A stretch of DNA of 64,000 nt from JAQVEM01 sp964601205 (GTDB taxonomy: Bacteria; Actinomycetota; Humimicrobiia; Humimicrobiales; Humimicrobiaceae): positions 40,441 to 104,440 of the forward strand of contig CAZRML010000014.1 of assembly GCA_964601205.1 (NCBI GenBank), written 5' to 3'. The notes under the pieces are model-generated. The model was given only the letters and a program-made list of their open reading frames with translations, made no database searches and was not told where the DNA came from. Positions within the stretch are counted from its first letter, which is position 1; each line of letters begins with the position of its first letter. This document shows, one piece after another, positions 1 through 9,144 of this stretch. The translations under genes were made by a program, and so were the position numbers.

Positions 1-149
1 AGGGTTTTGCGGTTACTTTAAGCATTGGTGTAGTAATAAGTATGGTGGTAAGCCTTTTATTTACCAGGTCCTTTATATTTTTAATGGCCGGAATTCCCGG
101 GATGTCATCCCCGGCATTTTTAGGAATAAGAAGAAAGAGCGGTGAGTAA
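1..149 (+). CDS. secD: SecD, protein translocase subunit (C-terminal end only)
   Basis: The window opens inside this gene; the reading frame begins at base 3 and stops with TAA at 147-149, leaving the last 48 residues. They read as a transmembrane helix in the GFAVTLSIGVVISM style followed by a short basic tail, which matches the last membrane segment of SecD. SecD works with SecF and uses the proton motive force to help SecYEG release exported proteins. The secF gene follows after 6 bases, as expected for the pair. Confidence comes from both the sequence and the neighbour; the rest of the protein is outside the window. Confidence 0.9.
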   Translation, partial: GFAVTLSIGVVISMVVSLLFTRSFIFLMAGIPGMSSPAFLGIRRKSGE

Positions 150-155
150 ACTATA

Positions 156-1079
156 TTGAAGTTTAGAAGTTATAATTTTAATTTTATAGGTAAAAAGAAA
201 ATATGGTTTTTCATATCACTTGCGGTGATACTGGCAGGAGTTATTGGATTTTTTGCCAATGGAGGGTTTAACCTGGGAATTGATTTTTTAGGCGGCTCAC
301 TTGTTGAAGTAAAATTTGAAAGAGATACCAGCACAGCCGAAATACGGGAAATCATGAGTGACATCGGGCACCAGAATATAATAATACAGAGGGTGGTAAA
401 TAATTTAATACAGACAGAATCCGACAGGTTCATTATTAGAATAAAAGTAAAAGAAATAAGAAAATCAATAACTGAAGAGGAAAAAAATGAAATACTGGAT
501 GCGCTGGATGAAAAAATAGGAGTTGAAGGGCAACTTCTACAGGATAGAGATGTAGACCCGGGTTTTGGGAATATACTTATATTGAATGCATTAAAAGCAA
601 TTGCCATAAGTATTGCAGGAATCCTGATATATGTATGGATTAGATTTGAATTCAGGTTTGGAGCAGTGGCAATTGCAGCTTTAATTCATGATGTCCTGGT
701 TACAGTTGGGGTGTATGCTATTTTAAACCGCGAGATTAATACCTCAACCATAGCTGCTCTGCTTACCATTATGGGTTATTCTTTAAATGATACTATTGTT
801 GTATTTGACAGAATAAGAGAAAATAACCCGCTTACAGGAAAGTTAGGTTATAGTGAAGTAGTCAATAATTCAATAAATGCAACACTGTCAAGGTCCATAA
901 ATACTTCTATAACCACGTTATTTCCGGTAATACTGCTTCTTATAATGGGGACCACAGCGCTAAAGGATTTTGCTGTGGCTCTTACTATAGGTATAATAAC
1001 CGGAACGTACTCATCTATATTTTTTGCAAGCCCAATTCTTGTGGCGTGGAACAACAGGTTCCCAAAATTTAAGAAATAA
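156..1079 (+). CDS. secF: SecF, protein translocase subunit
   Basis: Encodes 307 residues, close to the usual SecF length. There is an N-terminal membrane helix (about residues 15-35), then the family signature GIDFLGGSLVEVKF, a periplasmic/extracytoplasmic domain, and five more predicted membrane helices from about residue 140. The conserved DTIVVFDRIREN loop near residue 212 is typical of SecF. It pairs with SecD in the membrane to drive late steps of Sec export. The start is TTG at 156, preceded by GGTGAG at 141-146 inside the end of secD, so the two genes are translationally close and probably cotranscribed with recJ, which starts 3 bases after the stop. Confidence 0.95.
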   Translation: MKFRSYNFNFIGKKKIWFFISLAVILAGVIGFFANGGFNLGIDFLGGSLVEVKFERDTSTAEIREIMSDIGHQNIIIQRVVNNLIQTESDRFIIRIKVKEIRKSITEEEKNEILDALDEKIGVEGQLLQDRDVDPGFGNILILNALKAIAISIAGILIYVWIRFEFRFGAVAIAALIHDVLVTVGVYAILNREINTSTIAALLTIMGYSLNDTIVVFDRIRENNPLTGKLGYSEVVNNSINATLSRSINTSITTLFPVILLLIMGTTALKDFAVALTIGIITGTYSSIFFASPILVAWNNRFPKFKK

Positions 1080-1082
1080 AAA

Positions 1083-2813
1083 ATGACGGATATTCCTTCC
1101 AACTGGATATGCAGAAATAAAAGAAAACCGGATGTAAAACTTTTAAAAGAAAAAAGATACAGCACGGTTTTACTGGAACTTCTTGCCAGAAGAAATATAA
1201 TAAACGGAGATGAAGTAATTTCTTTTCTTAATCCATCTCTTAAAAATCTCCGTGACCCCATGGAACTCCCCGGAATCAGTGAGGGCATAAGAAGGGTTAA
1301 AGAGGCACTGGTAAAAAAAGAGAATGTAATAATATTCGGGGACTATGATGCCGATGGGATCATAAGCGCTGCGCTCATGTATAAATTTCTAAAAGAGCTG
1401 GGGCTGAATACAGATGTATATATACCCGACAGGTTTGAAGAGGGTTACGACCTGTCAGTTGATTTTTTAAAAAGGGTAATAAGAGAAGGCAGGCATGATT
1501 TGATTATTTCAGTAGATTGTGGAACAAACTGTGTAGAGGTACAAGATTTTGTAAGAGAAAATTCATGTCCGGATATAATAGTATGTGACCATCACAATCA
1601 ATCGGCTAATTTAAATAAAGTACCGGACAGGTATATAATAATTAATCCAAAACTTAAAGATTCCGGGTATAAATTTAAATATCTAAGCGGGGCAGCGGTT
1701 ACTTTTAAATTTATAACCGCTATTTTAAGGAAACTTGACCATAAATTTAAGAAGAACTTTAAAAAAGATTATCTTACCTGTTTTCTGGACCTGGTTGCCA
1801 TATCAACAATTGCGGATATAATGCCCCTGGTTGATGAAAACAGGATAATAGTAAAAAAGGGTCTTAAGGTTTTACAAAAAACCAGAAATAAGGGTCTTAA
1901 AAAAATGATAGATACTTTAGACGGAAAAAAGGGATATGTAGATGAATATGATATAGGATTTATAATAGCCCCAAGATTAAATGCGGCAGGTAGAATTAAA
2001 AAGGCAGAAACAAGCTTTGACCTGTTAATTAAAGAAGGGAATACCCTGGATAAAATAGTAGATAAACTTAATTCATTTAACAAGAGCAGGCAGAGGATAC
2101 AGAAAGATATATTTAATGAGATAGTGGAAAATAATGACTTTAAGAGCATTATTGAAGAAAAAAGGATATTTATAGGTAAATCAAAAAACTGGAATGAAGG
2201 GGTTCTGGGAATAGTTGCTTCAAATATTGTAAAAAAGTTTAATATACCGGCTATTTTATTCAGGGAGTTTAAGGGCAGAGTTAAAGGCTCGGGGAGAAGT
2301 ATAAATAAGTTTGATTTATATGAGAATTTAAATAAATTAAGTAATCTGTTTGATAGTTTTGGGGGGCACAGACTGGCATGCGGTATAAGCATGAACGTCA
2401 TAAATTATGAAACTTTTTATGAGAGTCTGGTAAAAATTGCCAGCAATACTTTAAAAATAGATGATATTGAGAAAATAAACATTTATGATGTTGAGATAAA
2501 TTTTAAACATATAAGTAAAGGAATACTGAGAGATATTAATTTACTTAAACCATTTGGGAATGAAAATCCCGGACCCGTGTTTTTAACCAGAGACTGCGTT
2601 ATAGATGATTTTTCTTACCTGTCAGAAGGGAAGCATATCAGGTTAAAACTTAAGCAAAATGGGATAATAACAGATGCAATGTTATTCGGGGCGGATGAAA
2701 GGATAAAAGAAAAAATATTAAAAAATAATAAAATCAGTATTTTATATAGAATTGAGGAAAATAACCGGGGCAATTTTGGGACTACAGGGCTTGTTATTAT
2801 TGACTTATTTTAG
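1083..2813 (+). CDS. recJ: RecJ, single-strand-specific 5'-3' exonuclease
   Basis: 576 residues, the usual size for RecJ. The DHH-superfamily motifs are visible: FGDYDADGI near residue 81 (motif I), a DCGTN segment (motif II) and CDHHN near residue 170 (motif III), with the DHHA1 region (SGGHRLACGIS-like, here FGGHRLACGIS) near residue 430 and an OB-like C-terminal domain. RecJ degrades single-stranded DNA 5'-3' during recombination and mismatch or base-excision repair. It starts at ATG 1083, immediately after secF. In many Firmicutes and Actinobacteria-like genomes secDF, recJ and relA are likewise neighbours. No unusual features. Confidence 0.95.
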   Translation: MTDIPSNWICRNKRKPDVKLLKEKRYSTVLLELLARRNIINGDEVISFLNPSLKNLRDPMELPGISEGIRRVKEALVKKENVIIFGDYDADGIISAALMYKFLKELGLNTDVYIPDRFEEGYDLSVDFLKRVIREGRHDLIISVDCGTNCVEVQDFVRENSCPDIIVCDHHNQSANLNKVPDRYIIINPKLKDSGYKFKYLSGAAVTFKFITAILRKLDHKFKKNFKKDYLTCFLDLVAISTIADIMPLVDENRIIVKKGLKVLQKTRNKGLKKMIDTLDGKKGYVDEYDIGFIIAPRLNAAGRIKKAETSFDLLIKEGNTLDKIVDKLNSFNKSRQRIQKDIFNEIVENNDFKSIIEEKRIFIGKSKNWNEGVLGIVASNIVKKFNIPAILFREFKGRVKGSGRSINKFDLYENLNKLSNLFDSFGGHRLACGISMNVINYETFYESLVKIASNTLKIDDIEKINIYDVEINFKHISKGILRDINLLKPFGNENPGPVFLTRDCVIDDFSYLSEGKHIRLKLKQNGIITDAMLFGADERIKEKILKNNKISILYRIEENNRGNFGTTGLVIIDLF

Positions 2814-2878
2814 GGAATTAGAAAATGTTTTATAATAATGTTTATAAATTTAAATAATTAATAAAAATTTCGGCGAAA

Positions 2879-5089
2879 ATGGGTTTAAAAGTAAATAATA
2901 AATCAAAAAATATAAATACGGACCTCATATATAAGAAATTAATAAGCAGGATAAAATCTTATAATCCTGATGTGGATGAGGAGCTGCTGAATAAAGCCTA
3001 CCAGACGTCAAAGAAATATCATAAGAACCAGTACAGGAAATCAGGCGAACCCTACATAGTTCATCCGCTTGAGGTTGCGGGAATACTTGCTGATATTGAA
3101 CTGGACCAGGTTTCTATTGTTTCGGCAATTTTACATGATGTTATAGAGGATACGGATTACAGCCTGGAAATGGCCAGAAAGGAATTTGGACAGAAAATTG
3201 CCAATATCATAAACGGGGTAACAAAATTAGATAAAATTGTTTTTGACAGCAAGGAAGAACAGCAGGTAAACAATATAAGAAAAATGATAATTGCTATGTC
3301 TGAAGATGTCAGGATAATACTTGTAAAGCTTGCCGACCGCCTTCACAATATGAGGACATTGCATTTTCTGGATGAGGAAAAGAGAAGAAAAAATTCCACA
3401 GAAACCCTTGAAGTCTATGCTCCTATCGCTCACAGGCTGGGTATTTACCAGATAAAATCAGAGCTGGAGGATTTGAGTTTTGAATATCTTTATCCGAGGG
3501 AATATTCAAAAATAAAAAATATGTTTGATGAAAAGCTGGAAGAAAGGAAGCTTCTTATAAAAGAGGCCATAAAGATAGTAAATAAAAAGTTAAAAGAGGT
3601 AAATATTCCTGTTGATATAAGCGGAAGAATAAAAACTTATTACAGCGTATATAATAAAATTACCAGGCAGAATAGAAAGTTTGAAGATATATACGATATA
3701 ATAGCAATAAGGATTATAGTTAATGATGTAAAGAGCTGCTATGCAGTGCTGGGAATAATACACTCATTATGGAAACCGGTTCCGGGAAGATTCAAAGATT
3801 TTATTGCAAATCCCAAGTTTAACATGTACCAGTCTCTTCATACCACAGTCATGGGTTTAAAGGGCAAGCCTCTTGAAATACAGATAAGAACTTTTGAAAT
3901 GCATAAATTTGCAGAGTATGGTATTGCGGCTCACTATAAGTATAAGGAAGGCAATATAAAAAAGTTAAGTGATTTTGATAAAAGGGTTGCATGGATAAGG
4001 CAACTGCTGGACTGGCAGAAAGAGCTAAAGGACCCGCGTGACTATATGGAGTCTCTTAAACTTGATTTATTTGAAGAAGAAGTTTTCGTGTTTACTCCTA
4101 AAGGGAAAGTTATAAATCTACCGAGAGGGGCCACTACTATAGACTTTGCCTATCAGATACATACTGATATCGGGCACAATATCATAGGTGCAAAGATAAA
4201 TGGCAGGATGGTTCCCATAGAAACCATTCTTGAAAATGGTGATATAGTAGAGATAATTGTATCAAGAAATAAGAAAGGACCCAGCAGGGACTGGCTTAAT
4301 ATAGTAAAAACTTCACGGGCGCGAAATAAAATAAAACAATGGTTCAGCAAAGAACAAAGACAGGAAACGTACAATAAAGGCAGAGATATAATGCTGAAGG
4401 TTTTAAGGAAGAACAGCCTTTCTTTCAAGAGTGTCCCCATGGAAGTTTTTGATGAAGTTGCGGGGGAAATGAACTTTGAAAAGGTGGACAGTCTTTTCAG
4501 GAACATTGGTTCACGCAGAGTGTCGGCACACCAGGTTTTTACCAGAATAGTAAAGAAACTGAATCAGAAAGAAACAGAGAAAGAATTAACTATTGAAGAC
4601 ATTCACAGTAAAGAACTGCAGGGAAAGGAAAGCACAGGGATAAGGGTCAGGGGAATGGAAAAAGTGCTGGTGACCATAGCAAAATGCTGTAATCCTGTGC
4701 CGGGTGATAAGATAGTAGGATACATAACAAGAGGAAAGGGTATCTCTGTTCACAGGGCTGACTGCACAAATATAAGCACCCTGATGAATAGCGAAAAGCA
4801 AAGATTTATAGAAGTTGAATGGGATAAGAAAGCTCCATATAAATTTAATTCCGAAATACAGATTGAAGCGCTTGACAGGACTAAATTGCTTCGTGACATA
4901 ACAAATGTTATTAGTGAATATGATTTAAATATAGTAAGTGCCAACACTCTGAGGGTTAATAAAAGCGGACATATTAAATTCAGGTTTTTAATAGAGATTA
5001 ATAATAAATATATTTTAAAAGATGTTATTAATAACCTGAAACAGGTAGATTCAGTTTATGATGCTTACAGGGTTTTGCCCAGAAAGTAG
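2879..5089 (+). CDS. rel: Rel, bifunctional (p)ppGpp synthetase/hydrolase
   Basis: 736 residues with the full long-RSH architecture. The N-terminal HD hydrolase domain holds HPLEVAGI and HDVIEDTDYS (about residues 60-95). The synthetase domain holds YYSVYNKI and the RFKD sequence at residues 304-307; a basic RxKD motif at this place is the hallmark of bifunctional Rel/SpoT rather than synthetase-only RelA. A TGS domain follows (about 395-455), then the Cys-Cys zinc-finger-like domain (KCCNPVPGD, near 603) and a C-terminal ACT domain. The enzyme makes and removes the stringent-response alarmone on starved ribosomes. The start is ATG 2879 with only a weak ribosome-binding site. The relA-MBL-hisS order matches Mycobacterium. 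Confidence 0.96.
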   Translation: MGLKVNNKSKNINTDLIYKKLISRIKSYNPDVDEELLNKAYQTSKKYHKNQYRKSGEPYIVHPLEVAGILADIELDQVSIVSAILHDVIEDTDYSLEMARKEFGQKIANIINGVTKLDKIVFDSKEEQQVNNIRKMIIAMSEDVRIILVKLADRLHNMRTLHFLDEEKRRKNSTETLEVYAPIAHRLGIYQIKSELEDLSFEYLYPREYSKIKNMFDEKLEERKLLIKEAIKIVNKKLKEVNIPVDISGRIKTYYSVYNKITRQNRKFEDIYDIIAIRIIVNDVKSCYAVLGIIHSLWKPVPGRFKDFIANPKFNMYQSLHTTVMGLKGKPLEIQIRTFEMHKFAEYGIAAHYKYKEGNIKKLSDFDKRVAWIRQLLDWQKELKDPRDYMESLKLDLFEEEVFVFTPKGKVINLPRGATTIDFAYQIHTDIGHNIIGAKINGRMVPIETILENGDIVEIIVSRNKKGPSRDWLNIVKTSRARNKIKQWFSKEQRQETYNKGRDIMLKVLRKNSLSFKSVPMEVFDEVAGEMNFEKVDSLFRNIGSRRVSAHQVFTRIVKKLNQKETEKELTIEDIHSKELQGKESTGIRVRGMEKVLVTIAKCCNPVPGDKIVGYITRGKGISVHRADCTNISTLMNSEKQRFIEVEWDKKAPYKFNSEIQIEALDRTKLLRDITNVISEYDLNIVSANTLRVNKSGHIKFRFLIEINNKYILKDVINNLKQVDSVYDAYRVLPRK

Positions 5090-5098
5090 AAAGCTACA

Positions 5099-5734
5099 TT
5101 GATTTTAAAAAGATTGGAATTAGGGGTTTTAAAAGCTAACTGTTATATTTTATCACTGGATTCTGCAAATGTGATAGTAGACCCGGGCGGAGATTTTGAC
5201 ACTATAAAAAAAAATCTTAACTATTACAATATAAAACCTGATTTTATATTAAATACCCACGGTCATTTCGATCATATTGGAGCCGTTGATGATATAATTG
5301 GATATTACAATATTCCTTTTTATATACACGAGCTTGAGGAACAAATTATAACAGATCCCGGGAAGAATCTTTCTTCATTTTTTGGAAGAAATGAATTATC
5401 ATTAAAAATTTATGATTTAATAAAAGATTCGGATTATAAGTATTTTAAGGATCTGGGTATTGAAATTATAAATGTCCCGGGTCATACGCCCGGAAGTGTA
5501 ATGTTTAAAATAGATAACTTTCTTTTAACCGGAGATTTAATTTTTAAAGGTGCAATGGGAAGGATAGATTTACCGGGAGGAGACATACAGCAGATAAGGG
5601 ATTCACTAAGAAAATTAAAAAAAATGGACGGGAGTTTGACAATATATCCTGGTCATGGCGAAAAAAGCACCATTGAATACGAAATAAAAACAAATTATTA
5701 TCTTAAGGGTAAGTTCTTGGGTGAAAGAAATTAA
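5099..5734 (+). CDS. Metallo-beta-lactamase-fold hydrolase, glyoxalase II-like
   Basis: 211 residues of the metallo-beta-lactamase fold. The metal-binding motif THGHFDH is at about residues 54-60, followed by the third histidine in VPGHTPGS, the bridging aspartate in LTGDLIF and the last histidine in YPGHGE. Family members of this small type (YcbL/YqgX group) hydrolyse thioesters such as S-lactoylglutathione or related bacillithiol or mycothiol conjugates; the substrate here cannot be read from sequence. It starts at TTG 5099, 9 bases after rel, and lies just upstream of hisS exactly as the mycobacterial homologue does. Function beyond a Zn-dependent hydrolase is inference. Confidence 0.88.
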   Translation: MILKRLELGVLKANCYILSLDSANVIVDPGGDFDTIKKNLNYYNIKPDFILNTHGHFDHIGAVDDIIGYYNIPFYIHELEEQIITDPGKNLSSFFGRNELSLKIYDLIKDSDYKYFKDLGIEIINVPGHTPGSVMFKIDNFLLTGDLIFKGAMGRIDLPGGDIQQIRDSLRKLKKMDGSLTIYPGHGEKSTIEYEIKTNYYLKGKFLGERN

Positions 5735-5765
5735 AAATGGAATATTATTAAAAAGGTGATTTATT

Positions 5766-7037
5766 TTGAAAATAAATTCTCCAAGAGGAACGGCAGATTT
5801 ATACGGTGAGAATATAGATTACAGGAATTTTGTTATAGATACTGCCCGCCAGGTATTTAAGGTTTTTAACTATAAAGAAATAATAACTCCTACTTTTGAG
5901 TATACCGGGGTATTCAGTAGAAGTATAGGAGAAGTTACTGATATTGTTCAGAAGGAAATGTATACGTTCCAGGATAAGAAGGGAAGGTCGCTGACCCTGA
6001 GACCTGAAGGGACAGCATCTATAGCCAGGGCTGTTATAGAGAATAAACTGTTATTTGAAAATATTCCGTTAAAGGTTTTCTATATTGGTAACATGTTCAG
6101 GTATGAAAGGCCCCAGAAGGGCAGAATGAGAGAGTTCTGGCAGCTTGGAGTAGAATCTATTGGCACCGATAACCCGCTTATAGATGCAGAGGTTATATGG
6201 ATTTTGAATTCTTTTTTTGAGAAACTGGGATTTAAGAAGCTGGTACTCAAAATAAATAGTATAGGATGCAGTGAATGCAGGGAAAAATTTCTTTTTGAGT
6301 TCAAAAAATATCTGAAGCCGGAGATAGGTAAACTGTGCACTGACTGTCAGAAGAGGTTTGAAAAGAATGCTCTCAGGATATTTGATTGTAAGAAAAGTGG
6401 CTGCAGGAGTGTATTAAAGAAAGCACCTTCAATTTTTTCTTATTTATGTCCTGGATGCAGGAAGAATTTTGAGGATGTTTTAAAATATCTGGAAGCTCTT
6501 GATATAAATTACAGGATTGACGAAAGCCTTGTCAGGGGTTTTGACTATTACACAAGAACAATTTTTGAAATAATATCAGAAGACCTCAATAGTGCGCAGA
6601 ATGCCCTGGGCGGTGGAGGAAGATATGATAATCTACTGAAACAGCTGGGTGGCCCGGATTTACCGGCAACAGGGTTTGCCGTTGGAATTGACCGGACAAT
6701 TATGCTGATGAAGCAGCTAAATTTAAAGGTTGAGAAAAATGAAGAAAAGGCAAGAATTTATTTAATGGCAATGGATAAGAATTGCAAGCTTTATTCTTTA
6801 GATATTTTAAGGTATCTGAGGGAAGAGAAATTTATATGCGATATAAATTTTAATAAACGGAGTTTGAAGAAAGAGATAAAATGGGCTGGCGAGAATGATT
6901 ATGATTTTATTTTCATAATTGGAGAAGATGAAATTAAAAATGGTTCTATTACCATAAAAGATATTAAAAAGTACAGCCAATACCAGGTTAGCTGGGAGAA
7001 TGAAAAGGAAAAAATAAAAAAGATTATAGGAGCTTGA
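5766..7037 (+). CDS. hisS: HisRS, histidyl-tRNA synthetase
   Basis: 423 residues, a class II aminoacyl-tRNA synthetase that charges tRNA-His. Visible signatures are LRPEGTASIARA (motif 2 region), GRMREFWQLG, the histidine-specific RGFDYYTRTIFE and LGGGGRYDNLL, and a C-terminal anticodon-binding domain. A cysteine-rich insertion (GCSEC, CTDC, CKKSGC, CPGC between about residues 163 and 240) resembles the possibly zinc-binding insertion of many Gram-positive HisRS. Translation starts at TTG 5766, with GGTGAT at 5755-5760 as ribosome-binding site. The stop lies 2 bases before the chosen aspS start, so hisS and aspS form a tight pair. Confidence 0.96.
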   Translation: MKINSPRGTADLYGENIDYRNFVIDTARQVFKVFNYKEIITPTFEYTGVFSRSIGEVTDIVQKEMYTFQDKKGRSLTLRPEGTASIARAVIENKLLFENIPLKVFYIGNMFRYERPQKGRMREFWQLGVESIGTDNPLIDAEVIWILNSFFEKLGFKKLVLKINSIGCSECREKFLFEFKKYLKPEIGKLCTDCQKRFEKNALRIFDCKKSGCRSVLKKAPSIFSYLCPGCRKNFEDVLKYLEALDINYRIDESLVRGFDYYTRTIFEIISEDLNSAQNALGGGGRYDNLLKQLGGPDLPATGFAVGIDRTIMLMKQLNLKVEKNEEKARIYLMAMDKNCKLYSLDILRYLREEKFICDINFNKRSLKKEIKWAGENDYDFIFIIGEDEIKNGSITIKDIKKYSQYQVSWENEKEKIKKIIGA

Positions 7038-7039
7038 TT

Positions 7040-8836
7040 ATGGTTAATTCTGTATTCAGTACAGGCATGAGAACAGACCTGTGCGGAGAAATAGATAAAG
7101 CGTATAAAGGTAAAGAGGTTACTTTAAGTGGCTGGGTTAATAAAAGAAGGGACCACGGAAAGTTAATATTTGTAGACTTAAGAGATTTTTCAGGAGTGGT
7201 TCAGCTAATTTTTGATTCTAAAATAAATAAAAATTCTTATTTAATGGCGAGGGAAATAAGGAATGAATATGTTATTAAAATAACCGGTAAAGTTAGGATG
7301 AGGTCAAAAGACACGGTTAACCTTTCTATATCAACAGGTGAAATAGAAATAGTTGTAGAGGATGTAACTGTTTTTAGCGGGTCAAAAACGCCCCCCTTTA
7401 TGATTGAAGATAGAAATAAAGTGGAAGAAAATGTCAGGCTGGAGTACAGATATATTGATTTAAGATCAAAAAAAATGCAGGAGAATATAAGATTGAGGCA
7501 TAAAATAACTGCTGCTGCACATGATTATTTTAATTCCAGGGGATTTTTAGAAATAGAAACCCCTGTACTGGGAAAAAGCACTCCTGAAGGAGCGCGGGAT
7601 TTTCTGGTACCTTCGAGATTAAATCCCGGCAAGTTTTATGCTTTGCCCCAGTCCCCACAGCTATTTAAACAGATACTCATGTTTTCTGGTTTTGACAGGT
7701 GCTACCAGATTGCAAGATGTTTCAGGGATGAAGATTTAAGGGCGGACAGGCAGCCTGAATTCACGCAGATAGATTTAGAGATGACTTTTGTGGAGGTGGA
7801 AGACGTGATAAGGATAATAGAAGGTTTATTTAATTATTTATTCAAAACGGTATTTGGAAAAGAAATAGAATCTTCTTTTAAAAGAATAACATGGAAAGAT
7901 AGTATGGAAATTTATGGCACAGATAAGCCCGATTTAAGGTTTGGTCTTGATATAAAAGATATCTCAGGAATATTTAAAAAAAGTGGGCTGAAGATTTTCA
8001 GTAACACATTAAAAAAGGATGATGGCGTTATAAGAGGGATAGTAATTGATGACTGTCCTACTCTTACCAGAAAGGATATTGATGATATTGTAGAGATGGC
8101 AAAAAAGAGCGGGGCCGGAGGGCTGATATGGATTAAAATTGGTAAAAATCTGGATTTTCAGTCACCGGTAGCAAAGTTTCTTTCTGAAAAAGAAAAAAAA
8201 GATTTAATTAAAACTTTAAGCTTAAAAGAAAATAATCTACTACTGATAATTGCTGATAAATACATGGTGGCCTGCAGGAGTCTCGGTATTATAAGAAATC
8301 ATGTTGCGCATAAGCTAAAATTAGTGAATGAAGACAGCTTCAATTTTATATGGGTTTATGACTTTCCACTATTTGAGTGGGACGATAGAGAAAAGAGGAT
8401 AAGTCCCGTTCATCATCCATTTACAAAACCTGATGATAACACAGCAGGTTATCTTGATAAAGATCCTTTAAAAGTGAAATCGGAAGCCTATGATATTGTA
8501 TTAAACGGGGAAGAAATAGGAGGAGGCTCTATAAGAATAAATGATGCGGATTTACAAAAAAAGATTTTTAAAATTCTTAAGATAGATGAAAAAAGAGTAG
8601 AAGAGAATTTCGGGTTTTTTGTCAGGGCAATGGAATATGGTATTCCTCCACACGGAGGTATTGCCCTGGGAATGGACAGACTGGTTATGCTATTAGGGAA
8701 ACTTGAAAGCATCAGGGAGGTTATAGCATTTCCCAAGACACAGTCAGCAGTATGCATGCTTACAGGCTCACCTTCTGTTGTCAGCGGGGAACAGCTAGAG
8801 GAAGTTCATATTAACATTACGGAGGAAGAAAAATAA
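7040..8836 (+). CDS. aspS: AspRS, aspartyl-tRNA synthetase, bacterial type
   Basis: 598 residues with the bacterial layout: N-terminal OB-fold anticodon-binding domain (GWVNKRRDHG near residue 32), catalytic core with motif 2 (CFRDEDLRADRQPEFTQID), the bacterial GAD insertion, and motif 3 (HGGIALGMDRL). I place the start at ATG 7040, because AGGAG at 7028-7032 is well spaced for it and too close for the in-frame TTG at 7034. The OB fold has RRDHG where discriminating enzymes such as those of E. coli and Thermus have RRDLG. A histidine here is associated with non-discriminating AspRS that also charges tRNA-Asn, so a GatCAB amidotransferase may complete Asn-tRNA synthesis; that is inference. 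Confidence 0.96.
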   Translation: MVNSVFSTGMRTDLCGEIDKAYKGKEVTLSGWVNKRRDHGKLIFVDLRDFSGVVQLIFDSKINKNSYLMAREIRNEYVIKITGKVRMRSKDTVNLSISTGEIEIVVEDVTVFSGSKTPPFMIEDRNKVEENVRLEYRYIDLRSKKMQENIRLRHKITAAAHDYFNSRGFLEIETPVLGKSTPEGARDFLVPSRLNPGKFYALPQSPQLFKQILMFSGFDRCYQIARCFRDEDLRADRQPEFTQIDLEMTFVEVEDVIRIIEGLFNYLFKTVFGKEIESSFKRITWKDSMEIYGTDKPDLRFGLDIKDISGIFKKSGLKIFSNTLKKDDGVIRGIVIDDCPTLTRKDIDDIVEMAKKSGAGGLIWIKIGKNLDFQSPVAKFLSEKEKKDLIKTLSLKENNLLLIIADKYMVACRSLGIIRNHVAHKLKLVNEDSFNFIWVYDFPLFEWDDREKRISPVHHPFTKPDDNTAGYLDKDPLKVKSEAYDIVLNGEEIGGGSIRINDADLQKKIFKILKIDEKRVEENFGFFVRAMEYGIPPHGGIALGMDRLVMLLGKLESIREVIAFPKTQSAVCMLTGSPSVVSGEQLEEVHINITEEEK

Positions 8837-8874
8837 AGAAAATAAGTATTGCTGCAGTGTTAATTTGTGATTTA

Positions 8875-8903
8875 TTGAATAAACTTTTTAATTATGATAA
8901 CAT
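8875..8903 (+). promoter_or_regulatory. Probable promoter of the 6S RNA gene
   Basis: TTGAAT at 8875-8880 is followed after 17 bases by TAACAT at 8898-8903, giving a predicted transcription start near 8909-8910, which is exactly where the closing stem of the predicted 6S RNA begins. The -10 box matches only four of six positions, so this is moderate evidence that depends partly on the RNA call. Confidence 0.45.
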
Positions 8904-8906
8904 CAT

Positions 8907-9101
8907 GCCGGGTACTCTGTTTATGTCGTAACTAAAGTTTAATTTTTGTGCCAACAAATTTACATTGGAAGCCCGGTCTTTGATTGTAGCATAAATGCCC
9001 GCTCCAAGCGGGACTTATAAAACAGTCAGGAGGGCATCCACCTGCAGAGCGCAGGGCGCAAAAAACTTCCTGTAGTTACGAGTAAATGGAGTATCCGTTT
9101 T
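8907..9101 (+). ncRNA. ssrS: Probable 6S RNA
   Basis: A non-coding gap of about 300 bases lies between aspS and alaS, the same place as one of the two 6S RNA genes (bsrA, just after aspS) in Bacillus subtilis. The sequence folds into a long rod: a 9-bp closing stem pairs 8909-8917 with 9089-9097, and a second perfect 8-bp stem pairs 8926-8933 with 9074-9081, enclosing an AT-rich central bubble. Within it are CTTATAAAACAGTC (similar to the conserved stretch of E. coli 6S that reads CCTTAAAACTG) and CCACCTGC, with hairpin 9041-9045/9051-9055 in the position of the E. coli CACCTTG hairpin. Length is about 190 nt and the 3' end runs into T-rich sequence. 6S RNA binds the housekeeping RNA polymerase and reduces transcription in slow growth. 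The exact ends are estimates. Confidence 0.7.
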
Positions 9102-9144
9102 GTTTAAAATATTGATAGTTTCCGGGTTTTAAAATTTAATTCTT

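Noticed and set aside
7034..7039. aspS start at TTG 7034
   Set aside because: The ribosome-binding site AGGAG would be only about one base away; ATG 7040 has correct spacing.
8837..9144. T-box leader in front of alaS
   Set aside because: There is no conserved T-box bulge sequence (GGTGG-ACCGCG type) and no specifier stem; the region folds as a 6S-like RNA instead.
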